Assembly (NCBI RefSeq): GCF_000283155.1
Contig: NW_004454195.1
Location: forward strand, 5,205,608-5,269,607
Source: Ceratotherium simum simum
Taxonomy: Eukaryota > Chordata > Mammalia > Perissodactyla > Rhinocerotidae
DNA: 64,000 bases
Direction: 5' to 3'
The notes beneath the pieces were generated by a model. It searched no databases, had not been told where the DNA came from, and was given only the letters and a program-made list of their open reading frames with translations. Positions 10,311 to 20,919 of the stretch are shown here, one piece after another (position 1 is the first letter of the stretch; the number at the start of each line of letters is the position of its first letter). The translations under genes and the position numbers were made by a program.

Positions 10311-12479
10311 GATGGAAAAAAAATAATACATCATAGCCAAGTGGGATTTATACCAGTAAAGCAAAGTTGGCTTAACATTAAAAAATCTACCAATGTAACT
10401 CACCATATTAACAGACTAAAAAAGAAATATACAGTAAATGCAGAAAAGTATAAGACAAAATTAAATATCTACTTGTGATTAAAATTGTTAGCAAAGTAGT
10501 AATAGAAGAAAACCTCCTCAACCATATAAAACCTACAATTAACATCACACTAAATGGTACAAGATTAGTACTTTTCACCAGAGATCAGGAAAAATGCTAG
10601 CATTCTTATCCTTCTATTCCACATTAGGCTGAAAGTCCTAGCCAGCATAATAAGGCAAGAAAAAGAATCTAAAGGCATAGAGATCATAATGAAAGAAGTA
10701 AAACTGTCTTTATTTGCAGACAACAACTATGTATGTAAGAAATTCTAAGAAATCTACAAAAAACTACTAGACCTAATAACTAAGTTTAGCAAGGTGCTAG
10801 GATACATACAAAAATCAATTATACTTCTACATAATTGTAGAATCTAATGAACATTTGGAAATTGAAATTTTTTAAAATACCATTTATAAGCACATCCCCA
10901 AAAAAGAAATACTTAAGGACAAATTTAATAAGAGATGTGCGGGATCGGTTAACAAAAACTACAAAACACCATTGACATTAAAGAAGATCTAATTAAATGG
11001 AGAAATAAACCATGCTCACAGATGAGAAACCCAATATTGTACAGATGTCAATTCTCCTCAAAATTATCTATAAATTCAATACAATTTGACTGAAAAGCAT
11101 AAAAGAGGACTTTTTGGTAAAAACTGAAAAGGTGATTCTAAAATTTATAGAAATGCATATGATTTTATAATAGTATACCTGATTTTTCAAAAGAAGAATG
11201 AAGTTGAAAGACTTTATGTGATTTCACGCAACACTAGTCACCACAGTGTGGAAGCTATGCAAAGGAAGACATATAGATCAATAGAACAGAACAGATAGTC
11301 CAGAAATAGACACATATATATTGGCAACTGATTACTGACAAAGGTTCCAAGACAAGGTGAAAGGATTATTTTTTCAACAAATGGTGCTGGAACAAATGTA
11401 TGTCCATATGCAAAAGAATGAACCCTGAACCTTACCTCAAACAACATGCAAAAATTAAGCAAAAATGGATAATAGACCTAAATGTAAGAGCTAAAATCAT
11501 AGAATTTCTAGCAAAATAAAAGAGAAGCCTTGGATTGGACAAAGATTTCTTAATTAGAACACAAAAATACATAAATTACATTTTAAAATATGATAAACTA
11601 GACTTCAACACAATTTAAAACTGTTGCTTTTCAAAAAGAAATTAAGAAAATCAAAAGACAAGTCATATAATGGGAGAAAAATATTTACAAAATATATATC
11701 CAATAAAGAACTTGTCTCCATCACATACAGAAATTTTAGCACTAAATAGTAACCCAAACAAGCCAATGAAAAAAAGACAGAAGATTTGAGCAGGCAGTAA
11801 ACCAAAAAAGATACATGCATATTTCATTAGTCATTAGAGAAATGCAAGTTAAAACCACACTGAAATATAATTACACACCACTACAATGGTTATCACTGAC
11901 TCACTATATCAAGTGTTGGCGACAATGCAGAGCAACTGGACCTGTCACAAATTGCTAGTGGAAATATAAAATGTGGTATAATTAGTTCAGCTCATTACTC
12001 TAGAGGAAATGAAATCAATTGTCTATGGAAAGACTCAAACAATAATGGTCAAAGTAGTTTTATTTGGAATCAGAAAACAGAAACAACTCAGATATCCATC
12101 AAAAGGTGAATAGACAAGCAAATTTCCCTACTAGGGAATACTACTTAGCAATAAAAATAAATGAATTATCATATACACAGCAATATAAGTCAATCTAACA
12201 ATCTAGGCTATATTAAAGCAGCTAGGAAAAAAAGGGAATATACTATATAACTTTATTTGTATGAAACTCTAAAACTAATCTCTAGTGACAGAAAGCAGAT
12301 CAGTTGTCTGCAGATAGGGATGGAGGGAGGAATGGATTATAAAGGAGCAGGAGGAAACTTCTGAGGTGAAATGTTTATTATCACGATTGTGGTGATAGTC
12401 TCATGAGCGTATACATATGTCAAACTCTTCACTTGGTACACTAGAAACACTACTGAGACCATGACAAAAAGATCCAGGA

Positions 12480-12839
12480 GCTAACCTGAAGAAGCGCCCA
12501 CTAGTCAATATGCAATGGTCTGAAAACATGAAAAATGTTCTTTTTTTTTTAAAAAAAAATCCTTAAGTGTGTAATGACTGTTGGTTAAAAATTAAAAAGA
12601 AAGCAAAACTTAATGGTTACTTTTGGAAAATACTAGGGAACCAATTCATTTTTTCAACACCAGTAACTAAAAGGGAAAGAATCAGGCATTCGTCCTGCAT
12701 TTTCTGTAGGAACTGCACATCAGGATAACCAAATAATTGGGAAAAAATTATTTTCTGAGGAATTCTAACTAAAAGATGAAGAAGCAATATAAGGAGAATT
12801 AGAATCTAACCATTTTGCAAGCCTTAATAAAATAATGGA
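12480..12839. other. Unassigned AT-rich sequence
   Basis: Nothing recognised apart from a T9-A9 junction at 12541-12559. Confidence 0.35.
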
Positions 12840-13046
12840 CAGAGGCCAAAAGCCACAAACTACAGCCAGCGGGTCAAATCTGGCCTATGCTGTTTATATA
12901 TGACCAGGGAGCTGATAACGGCTTTTACATTTGTAAAGGGATGTAAAAAGACACACAAAAAAATTATTCAATAGAGATCTTATGTGACCCACAAAGCCTA
13001 AAACATTTATCTGGCCCATTACAGAATATGATCTAGCCAATTGCTT
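12840..13046 (-). mobile_element. hAT-class MITE (reverse)
   Basis: It reads 'cacaaactacagccagcggg', 'tcaaatctggcc', 'acccacaaagcctaaaacat' and 'tatctggcccattacagaat'. This is the reverse of the same MITE family as 2071-2288 and the terminal sequence of the element at 17688-20910. Confidence 0.75.
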
Positions 13047-13125
13047 AGTCTTTTTTTTAATCATTAAATAAAAAGCTGATGAAACTTTATAAAGGTTGGA
13101 TCAAGTTAACAACACATAATCCACA

Positions 13126-13493
13126 TGCTATGGTCTGAATGTTTGTGTTCCATCCAAATTTGTATATTGAAATCCTAACCCCCAAAGGTGATGGTATTGA
13201 TAGGTGGGACCTTTGGAAGGTGAATAGGTCATGAGAGTGAAGTCCTCATGAATGGGATTAGTGCTCTTATAATTTTGAGGCTCCAGAGAGATCGCTTACC
13301 CCTTCCACTGTGCGAGGACCAGCAAGAAAGCAACAGCTATGAACAAGGAGGAAGACCCTTGCCAGAAGGTGACCATGCTGGCACTTTGATCTTGGACTTT
13401 CTAGCCTCATGAGCTGTGAACAGCAAATTTCTGTTGTTTATTAACTATCCAGTCTGTGCTATTTTGTTACAGCAGCCCAAACAGACTAAGACA
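13126..13493 (+). mobile_element. MaLR-class solo LTR
   Basis: It opens 'tgctatggtctgaatgtttg', carries 'aaggtgatggtattgatagg' and 'aatgggattagtgctcttat', and ends 'cagactaagaca', a TG...CA LTR. The flanking pentamers ccaca (13121-13125) and gcaca (13494-13498) match at 4 of 5 positions, as expected for an ERVL/MaLR target-site duplication. Confidence 0.8.
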
Positions 13494-13989
13494 GCACAGA
13501 TTATCAAAAGTAAGATAACTAGACATGAGCTTCCTGATATGATGCAATTAGTACACTCCACCTGTTATGAAGTATTCTTGCCAAAATTCTGCACTCTGAT
13601 CAAGTCTCTAGATCTAGCTTCCAGTTTACCGCAGCAACTGGGGATAAAGAAACATATTAAATAACACCATGAGGATACAATCAGCAAAATCCAGAATGTG
13701 AGAAACTTTAAGACAAATGAAATGATTTCCTAAAATAAATTGTAAAAAAAGAAAGAGAAAAATCAAACAACAGATGAAATATATTTAAGAGACCATGTGA
13801 GTAAAGGGTTAACACTGGCCTGGGCTGATGCAGACTTCCCTGGGAACGATCTCAGTGTCTCTCTTTTCACACTTGTTTCCTTGGAAACGTCAGAGTTAAG
13901 ATAAATGCAGAAAGTTATGTCTGTTTCATCTGCTGTATGGAACTGCCCCAAGATTGAGTAAGCTGTGAAATGGTTTGCAGGCCTTGGGC

Positions 13990-14115
13990 CTACTTAACAG
14001 AATGGTATAAAAAATTAGTGGAAAATCGAGGCTGGGTCTCTGCTGTGTCCAGGTGGCATCCACACACTTCGGCTCTTGACCACGGCAGTTGAAACATTCA
14101 ATACAGGTAAGGGCT
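13990..14115 (+). promoter_or_regulatory. TATA-box / splice-donor module (LTR-like)
   Basis: TATAAAAAATT at 14006-14016 is followed about 30 bp later by a purine-to-pyrimidine transition (a plausible start near 14035) and then by a consensus donor CAG|GTAAGG with the GT at 14107-14108. This arrangement fits the promoter and first-exon donor of an LTR or a non-coding transcript. The flanking sequence from 13780 looks LTR-like, but I cannot name the family. No transcription is shown by sequence alone. Confidence 0.3.
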
Positions 14116-14689
14116 AAAAGAAGCTGTGTATTAGGGTAGGTAGGCTAAGCTTCCTGATGACATGAAGATGCTGTACCTGCTACATCTCTTGCCCTTGGTC
14201 CTTCTATGACTCAAAATAAAAGCAGGATTAGATTAGTCATTTGAGTCTTGTGAGTCTGATGGCCAACTTGGACACATAACCAGCGCTGTGCTGGTGGAGA
14301 CATATCAACCAAAAGCACTGTGTGGATCTCCTTTGGGTCCTGATTCAAAAGAACCAATTGTAAAGATGGTGGGGAGAGGAGGAGAGGGAGAGGGAGACTG
14401 AACAAGAGCATCAACTGTGAAAGCTGTGAGACTGACTGGGATTTGTTGATAGTAAGGAAATCTATTAATTTTATTTTAAGTGTGACAGTGGTATTGGGTT
14501 GGTTTCTCCCTTTCCTTCCTCCATAAAGAGAAGGAAAAAGAATGAACAAGATCTGTTCTTTAGAGATATATAATTCATGTATTTACCAATTAAATAATAC
14601 AATGTCTGGAATTTGCTTCAAAATAATCCAGTTGTGCTGGGGCAGGAAGGGGCAGGGGCTGGTGGAAGACAGATGAAATAATATGGATT

Positions 14690-14781
14690 GCCCATTAGTT
14701 GACAATTATTGCAGCCCATGAGTATTTGAGGGCTCATTATACTACCCTCTCTCTCCTATATGTTTGAAGTTTTCCATAATT
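14690..14781 (+). mobile_element. Old L1 3' end
   Basis: 'gagggctcattatactaccc', 'tgtttgaagttttccata' and 'attaaaa' is a common old L1 3' terminus. It provides the A-rich target of the young L1 insertion that follows. Confidence 0.6.
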
Positions 14782-14795
14782 AAAAAAATAATGGA
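14782..14795 (+). repeat. Target-site duplication, left copy
   Basis: aaaaaaataatgga is repeated exactly at 16053-16066, on the other side of the L1 fragment. The preceding bases are 'aatt', giving the bottom-strand site TTTT/AA used by the L1 endonuclease. Confidence 0.85.
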
Positions 14796-16059
14796 TACAC
14801 CATGAGCAAGTGGGATTTATTCCAGGGATGCAGGGATGGTTTAACATTCGCAAATCAATCAACGTAATACACCACATTAATAAAATGAAGAATAAAAATC
14901 ACGTGATCATCTCAATAGATGCAGAGAAAGCATTTGACGAGATACAGCATCCATTTATGATAAAAACTCTGAATAAAATGGGTATAGAAGGAAAGTACCT
15001 CAACATAATAAAGACCATATATGAGAAACCCACAGCTAATATCATCCTCGATGGTGAAAAACTGAAAGCCATCCCTCTAAGAACAGGAACCAGACAAGGA
15101 TGCCCACTGTCACCACTCCTATTTAACATAGTACTGGAAGTCCTAGCCAGAGCAATCAGGCAAGAGAAAGAAATAAAAGGGATCCAAATTGGAAAGGAAG
15201 AAGTGAAACTGTCACTATTTGCAGATGACATGATTTTATATATAGAAAACCCTAAAGAATCCACCAGAAAACTTTTAGAAGTAATAAACGAATATGGTAA
15301 AGTTGCAGGATACAAAATCAACATACAAAAATCAGTTGCATTTCTGTACACTAACAACGAAGTAGCAGAAAGAGAAATTAAGAATACCATCCCATTTACA
15401 ATTGCAACAAAAAGAATTAAATACCTAGGAATAAACTTAACCAAAGAGGTGAAAGAGCTGTATACAGAAAACTATAAAACATTGCTGAAAGAAATTGAAG
15501 AAGACACAAAGAAATGGAAAGATATTCCGTGCTCTTTGATTGGAAGAATTAACATAGTTAAGATGTCCATACTTCCTAAAGCCATCTATAGATTCAATGC
15601 AATCCCTATCAAAGTTCCAACAACATTTTTCACAGAAATAGAACAAAGAATCCTAAAATTTATATGGAACAACAAAAGACCCCGAATAGCTAAAGGAATC
15701 CTGAGAAAAAAGAACAAAGCTGGAGGTATCACACTCCCTGATTTCAAAATATACTACAAAGCTGTAGTAACCAAAACAGCATGGTACTGGCACAAAAATA
15801 GACACACAGATCAATGGAATAGAATCGAAAGCCCAGAAATAAACCCACACATCTATGGACAGCTAATCTTTGACAAAGGAGCCAAGAACATACAATGGGG
15901 AAAAGAAAGTCTCTTCAACAAATGGTGTTGGGAAAACTGGATAGCCATATGCAAAAAAATGAAAGTAGACCCTTACCTTACACCATACACAAAAATTAAC
16001 TCCAAATGGATTAAAGACTTGAATGTAAGACCTGAAACTGTGAAACTTCTAGAAAAAAA
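14796..16059 (+). mobile_element. Young L1 fragment, internal ORF2 only
   Basis: The insert starts inside the ORF2 reverse transcriptase region ('tacaccatgagcaagtggga') and ends at an internal A-run after 'gaaacttctag', well before the ORF2 C-terminus and 3' UTR. It therefore lacks the 5' end and also the normal 3' tail. The frame is fully open and bounded by a perfect 14-bp duplication, so this looks like a recent insertion with an abnormal 3' end. Confidence 0.85.
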
Positions 16060-16081
16060 TAATGGAAATGTAGAAGTGTAA
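14810..16081 (+). pseudogene. L1 ORF2 fragment: reverse transcriptase and downstream domain
   Basis: A 423-codon open frame is part of L1 ORF2p, which copies L1 RNA into DNA at the nicked target. Visible reverse transcriptase motifs are SIDAEKAFD (residues 35-43), RQGCPLSP (95-102) and the catalytic FADD (137-140, about 15218-15229). The thumb/connection part follows with typical L1 text ([18 protein letters not shown]). The N-terminal endonuclease domain and the C-terminal Cys-rich part are missing; a full ORF2p is about 1,270 residues. The last roughly 8 codons come from flanking DNA after the target-site duplication. No stop or frameshift occurs in the L1 part, which points to recent insertion. 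The fragment has no promoter of its own and cannot make a full ORF2p. The 181-codon minus-strand frame (14899-15444) is its shadow. Confidence 0.9.
16053..16066 (+). repeat. Target-site duplication, right copy
   Basis: This is the exact copy of 14782-14795. Its A-run merges with the A-rich end of the L1 fragment, so the true tail length cannot be fixed. Confidence 0.85.
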
Positions 16082-16870
16082 AAGGTAGAAAAATAGGATG
16101 CAAAATAAAGGATGACTCAGTCTGTAGGGAAGCTCATCAACAAATTTAAATGCATCTTTAAACCAACTTGCTGCTTCCTTTTCTATTTTATATTTATTAA
16201 ATTTTTTTCATATTATAAAATTAGAATACTAAACATAGTGAATATTCCTAAGTACCTTCTATTCATAAGACCTCAGAAATAAAAATATCTTTCTTCAGGG
16301 AACTACATATCTTAAAAAAGAAAAAATCAGCTAAGAATAAAATAAAAGGTACGGATGAGCCAAACCAATCCTCAATTTTCTCTCACTTGATATACTCTAC
16401 AAGAACTAGAACAACTCATCTATAAGTGTCTCATTTCTTCCTTTCTAAATTTATTTATTATTAATTGTTAACCCTCTATTTTGCTGATTTTACCGAGTTC
16501 AACTGAACAAATAGTTACTGAGTATTCACTAGAACGAGGCATTCTGATGAGAACAAGCAAGAACAGAAAGAAGAGAAGAATGTTGCCTCGTCAGGCCAGT
16601 GCTTCATCCCTGTGTACTTCCAGATACAAAAATTAGTCCTAATATACTAAAATACCAACACATTAAATTCTCTGCTCACAGTTGGCTAACAAAGAGATAT
16701 ACCTATTCAGCATGTTGGATTTCTAAATCTGGTTTCAGAAAAAGGCAAAAAGTTATAAATCATTAGTGATATGAAGTAAAACATCTTTATCATATTATTT
16801 TAACCTAAAAAAGGCATGGCCCCCAGATACTGACTAATAACTTGAAATACACACTGTATTAAGGAAGAGG
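16082..16870. other. Unassigned AT-rich sequence
   Basis: No gene, RNA or recognised repeat. Confidence 0.35.
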
Positions 16871-16907
16871 TGTGTGTGTGTGTGGGGGTGTGTGTGTGTG
16901 TGTGTGT
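16871..16907 (+). repeat. (TG)n microsatellite with central G-run
   Basis: TG units on both sides of a GGGGG interruption. Confidence 0.95.
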
Positions 16908-17399
16908 AAGGAAGGAATGACACAAAGGGTGATGGCTGGGACTGGGAGCTCCAGCTCCAGCTGAATAGTCTTAATTAGGAAATACTGACCTTAGATGTCT
17001 GTTACAGTAAGTTGTTTTGGAAACAGTCCTCAGGCAAAAAGATCACAGATTTTGTTATGCTTTCCACTGTAAACAAGTCTTTGCTTTCCCCTGATAAAAA
17101 CACTGTGGTTTCTGCAAGCGACACTGGTAGAGCCAAAATGCATGTGTGCTTTTTGCCTTCAAAAAGATGTGGATTCTACTCAGTATTGTAGCTGAGAATT
17201 AAAGTTATACATAGTGAAAGGAATTATATCACATAGTCAAGAAGAGAATGTGAAATACGCCCCCTAGGATAAAATCAAAGAGCAGTTACCTAGTGACCAG
17301 AGTCTGTATTTCAGGAACTCTGTGAAAAATTAGTCTTGTATCACAATGGAAAACAGTGGAAAAATGCATTTAGTTTCTAAAGGAATACTGAATACACTA

Positions 17400-17665
17400 A
17401 AAACCACACCCACGGCTTCTATTACCATCCTATACAATGACAGCATATCTAGCCCCAGTTTCTCGACTGAAACCCAGACCCAAATTTTCAACTGCCTACT
17501 TAAAATCTCCCACAGGCATCTCAAATACAGGTCCAAAATTCAACTACTCATCTTTGTCTCACCACCAAACCTCTTCTCTCTTGAACTCCCCGTCTGCAAA
17601 GAGTGTGCCACAATGTCTCAGCCAGAAACTGAGGGCATTGTCTTCCCCGTTTCCATCACCCTCCT
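17400..17665 (+). mobile_element. LINE2 (L2) fragment
   Basis: 'aaattcaactactcatcttt', 'accaaacctcttctctcttg' and 'cagccagaaactgagggcat' follow the L2 ORF2 C-terminal consensus. The 111- and 82-codon frames here are degraded L2. Confidence 0.65.
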
Positions 17666-18489
17666 TTCCACATTCAATTAACTAACAAACGTGGCAAATT
17701 TTTTTTGTAAAGGGACAGATAGTAAATATTTTTCCAGGCCAGGCTTTCCAGGCCAAAAGGCAATATCAAGGTTATTATGTAGGTACTTACATAATGAGAG
17801 AAAACAAATTTCCATAAGCTTTTTATTGACAAAATTCAAAATATAATAATAATAATAACAGAGTACATTTTTTTGTTGTAATACAAGTCTATTAAGAAGA
17901 AGAATGGAATTTTTTATTTGGGAGGGAATAATGTTTTACTTACTTTGGTTTCAAAGTTAATGTCCCCTATCTTCAAAATCGATTATAAATGTTCATTAGT
18001 TAATACTGATAAAGTCAAGAGATTTTACTTATTTCATCTTCAAAAATGCCTTTTCACACAGATAGGTAATGGCAAATACTGACAGCAACACACAAGCATG
18101 TGATTTTAATTGAGCATATTCATCACTTGGAAGGCATCTACAGAATTCTATTCTTGATATTTGCCTTTTAGCATGTCATTACAATGCAGATTAATCACTT
18201 CCACTGAAGGCTAGGTGTGAGTTCCTCACTGCACACTTAAATGGATTTTCAAGTATGGAAATTTCCTTTGCTCACGCATTGAGGTCCAAAAAAATGCTGC
18301 TAGCACTGTAATTTGAGCTCAGAAAATTTATCTGCTGCAAATCTTGGTGGGAATGGAGAGCTTGCCTCTTGGTTTAAGTTTTGTCAGCACATGAAGTGTA
18401 GAGTGTAGCCTGACATTACTTGTGATGCAAATACTAGTTGTTATCAAGATGACTTTACTAAGACATGAGTTTTACATGTAAGTTCCATT

Positions 18490-19720
18490 TCACCTTTTCA
18501 TTTTAGATGAATTTCATTAAGAAATATTATCAAATCTTTAGCAAACCCTAATTTCCAAAACCATTTACGAATCAGTAATAGTAGGTGAGAGTGGTTCTTC
18601 ACATTCAGAAAAATTTCAATTCCAGCTCTGTCTTCAAAAAAATCATAGTAAAACTTTGTCACTGCTAAGCCACCAAGTGCTGTGTTATAAGGACAATCAA
18701 GATATTTAGCTTTAGTTTCTGACAAAAATTTATGGAATTGACAAAGGCTAACTCTGTGAGAGAAAAATGAAGTTCACCAATGACATCACTGGCTCAATAA
18801 TACATGACAGAATCAAATATTTTCCTCAAAGTATCTACTGATAAATAATACAATGAATAACTATGTTTTAAACACCTAAATTTTCCTAACTTGTAAATTT
18901 GTCCAAGACTTTCTGTTTCACATATTTTTACCATCGTCAGTTTTAACACATCTTAGCAGATTCCACTTCAGCTTGTACTGAATTAGTGTTTCCTTAACTT
19001 CTTTGTAAATATTCTCACCTGTAATTGTTCCACGCAGGCTACTGAGAGAGGCTAATTCTTTCCTCATTTCAAATTCATCATTGACTCCTCTAATAAACAA
19101 GTGAGCAGTATTGGAAACATCTGTTGACTAATCAAGACCCAAAGAAAACTGATTAAAATAATGTCTTCTTTTTTAATTAACTATTGATGCAGCTTTCCAT
19201 GACCTCAACTCTTTGCGCAACTGTTCTCACCTGATGTCTAATAAACAAGTTTATTTTCATTGGACACACTTCTGCTGCTGCTACAATCAAACATGATTTA
19301 ATTAAATCACTATTGATAAGTGGTTTTTCTTACCCGGCTAACAAAAGTGCCGATCAGAAATGCAGACTCATTTTCATTTTTTACTCTTGTAAAGAAATTC
19401 TGCTGTGAATGGATATTCCATTTTAAATTGTCTAATTTCTTCTCCTGCTGCTTTCCTGTGACTTGAGAATACTGTGATGAGTGCTAATCTGGTCAAGTCA
19501 AGGCATATTGTATTCTTTTCGCACAGTTGGGGAGTCATTGCATGATAAACACAATGCTTTGACATCTAATTTGATAACAAAATAATCCACACTCCACCAT
19601 GCCTTAATAGTGAGACATTCAAAGTATACTTTTATCCTCTTTTGTTTTGGAATTATGTGTATGCCCTGGCAATAAAAAATAAAGTAAAATAAAACCAGCA
19701 ATACATATCCACTCAAAATA
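18490..19720 (-). pseudogene. Decayed hAT transposase
   Basis: Several minus-strand pieces in order encode hAT transposase text. A Cys-x2-Cys region with KALCLSCNDSPTVRKEYN (19498-19716 frame) comes first. A Lys-rich linker follows (about 19380-19470). Then comes an 'SDLIKSCLIVAAAEVCP'-type segment (about 19250-19320) and a piece with FIRGVNDEFEMRKELASL and LKWNLLRCVKTDDGKNM (18918-19100). The last is a C-terminal piece (18498-18725) with NTALGGLAVTKFYYDFFED-like text. The conserved Asp-Glu-Ser-Thr-Asp motif reads as D, stop, S, T, D near 19119-19140. Multiple frameshifts and stops mean it cannot make an active enzyme. Family membership rests on motif recall, not on a search. Confidence 0.75.
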
Positions 19721-19785
19721 CTGTTGAGTTAGTTATAATTGTAATTTGTAATGTGCTAAGCAGCAATGCAATCACTGAGAGCTTC

Positions 19786-20318
19786 TGTTTCAGGGGACCC
19801 AAGACCACCCACATATATACTTGGCAATTCACTAGAAAGACTCACGGTACTCAGGAGACTGGCATACTCATGGCTATAATTTATTACAGCAATCAGCAAA
19901 AGAAAAGGACATGTCAGGTGAAGAGTGGGGAATCACATGCAGGCTCCCTATGTTTTCCCTCTCAGGAGGGGCTACACAGAACACACCCCTTTTTCTAGCA
20001 GTGAAATGGTAGTAACACACATGTTCAATATTTTGGCCTAAGACAGGCCACTTGAGACTCAGACTGCAGAGTTTTTAATTTGGGCTGGTCACAGGTACAC
20101 AATGACCAGTCACAACTATTAAAACTGCAGACTTCCAGAAGGAAAGTAGGCATTCAGGGCCTCAGGCAAGCAAAACAGTCTTACGAACTTAGGTCAAATT
20201 CTAAAGCCAGGTTTGCAGATGCCAGCAAAGAGCCAACCCCACTCTCCATTCCCCGACCCCAACCAGGCCCTCCTAAAGATGGCAACCCAGAACTCCTATA
20301 TTAACTCTTTCCGGCACA
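19786..20318 (-). mobile_element. ERV-type solo LTR inserted in the hAT element
   Basis: Read on the minus strand it has an AATAAA-type signal ('ctgtaataaattatag'), then 'gtgagtctttctagtgaatt' and an end near 'gggtcccctgaaaca', the layout of a retroviral LTR R-U5 end. Sequence on both sides belongs to the hAT element. The exact family and the exact left boundary are uncertain, and I could not find a clean duplication. The 81- and 74-codon frames here are LTR sequence. Confidence 0.6.
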
Positions 20319-20530
20319 GTGCCACATATATTCTCTGTCATAACTGCTCAACTTCACCATTGTAGCATGAAGTGTAGTCACAGACAACAAAAAAAAACTG
20401 AGTATGGCTGCCTCTCAATACAACTTTATTTACGGATATTGAAATCTGAAGTTCATAATTTTCATGTGTCATGAAATATTATTCTTCTTTTGATTTTTAT
20501 TTTCCCAGCTGTTTAAAAATGTAAAAACCA

Positions 20531-20826
20531 GGGGCCGGCCCCGTGGCTAAGTGGTTAAGTGCACGCACTCCGCTACTGGCGGCCTGGGTTCGGATCCCGG
20601 GCGCGCACCGACCCACCGCTTGTCCGGCCATGCTGAGGCGGCGTCCCACATACAGCAACTAGAGGGATGTGCAACTATGACATACAACTATCTACTGGGG
20701 CTTTGGGGAAAAAAAGGAGGAGGATTGGCAATAGATGTTAGCTCAGGGCCAGTCTTCCTCAGCAAAAAGAGGAGGATCAGCATGGATGTTAGCTCAGGGC
20801 TAATCTTCCTCACACACAAAAAAAAG
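20531..20826 (+). mobile_element. ERE SINE, composite type
   Basis: It is a full-length ERE with the 'gcaactagagggatgtgcaa' middle and 'ctactggggctttgggg', followed by two 'gatgttagctcagggc' blocks. It is flanked by an exact 11-bp duplication tgtaaaaacca (20520-20530 and 20827-20837). It interrupts the right end of the hAT element. Confidence 0.97.
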
Positions 20827-20919
20827 TGTAAAAACCATTCTAGACCACAGGCTGTACCAACAAAGGTAGTGGTTGGATTTGGCCTGCAGGCTGTAGTTTT
20901 CTAATCCCTGAACTAACCA

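Larger units (their letters stand above)
8900..12470 (+). mobile_element. Old L1 (L1M-type), interrupted by younger insertions
   Basis: Degraded ORF2 sequence runs left to right in order. It starts with the middle of ORF2 (about 9030-9380), then the reverse transcriptase region (about 10320-10760), the C-terminal region ('caacaaatggtgctggaac' at 11378, 'gggaatactacttagcaata' near 12135) and a 3' UTR ending near 12470. No frame is open for long. Inserted into it are another L1 piece (9384-9775), an ERE (9863-10097) and a young L1 3' end (10148-10310). Confidence 0.85.
17688..20910 (-). mobile_element. Autonomous-length hAT transposon, carrying two later insertions
   Basis: Its ends match the hAT MITEs elsewhere in the window ('gtggcaaatttttttt...gggacagatagtaaatattt' at the left; 'ggatttggcctgcaggctgt' and 'ctaatccctg' at the right). 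Flanking octamers aactaaca (17680-17687) and aactaacc (20911-20918) match at 7 of 8, the duplication length made by hAT elements. Between the ends lies a decayed transposase on the minus strand. An LTR (about 19786-20318) and an ERE (20531-20826) were inserted later; without them the element is about 2.4 kb. It belongs to the hAT group related to the transposase-derived human genes GTF2IRD2 and ZBED5. Confidence 0.8.

Noticed and set aside
14899..15444. 181-codon minus-strand open frame
   Set aside because: It is the antisense shadow of the L1 ORF2 fragment; L1 antisense frames of this kind are common and carry no domain.
20531..20620. tRNA-like promoter boxes in ERE heads (also in the other nine copies)
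   Set aside because: They are relics of the tRNA ancestor of the SINE. The sequence does not continue into a full cloverleaf, so no tRNA gene is called.
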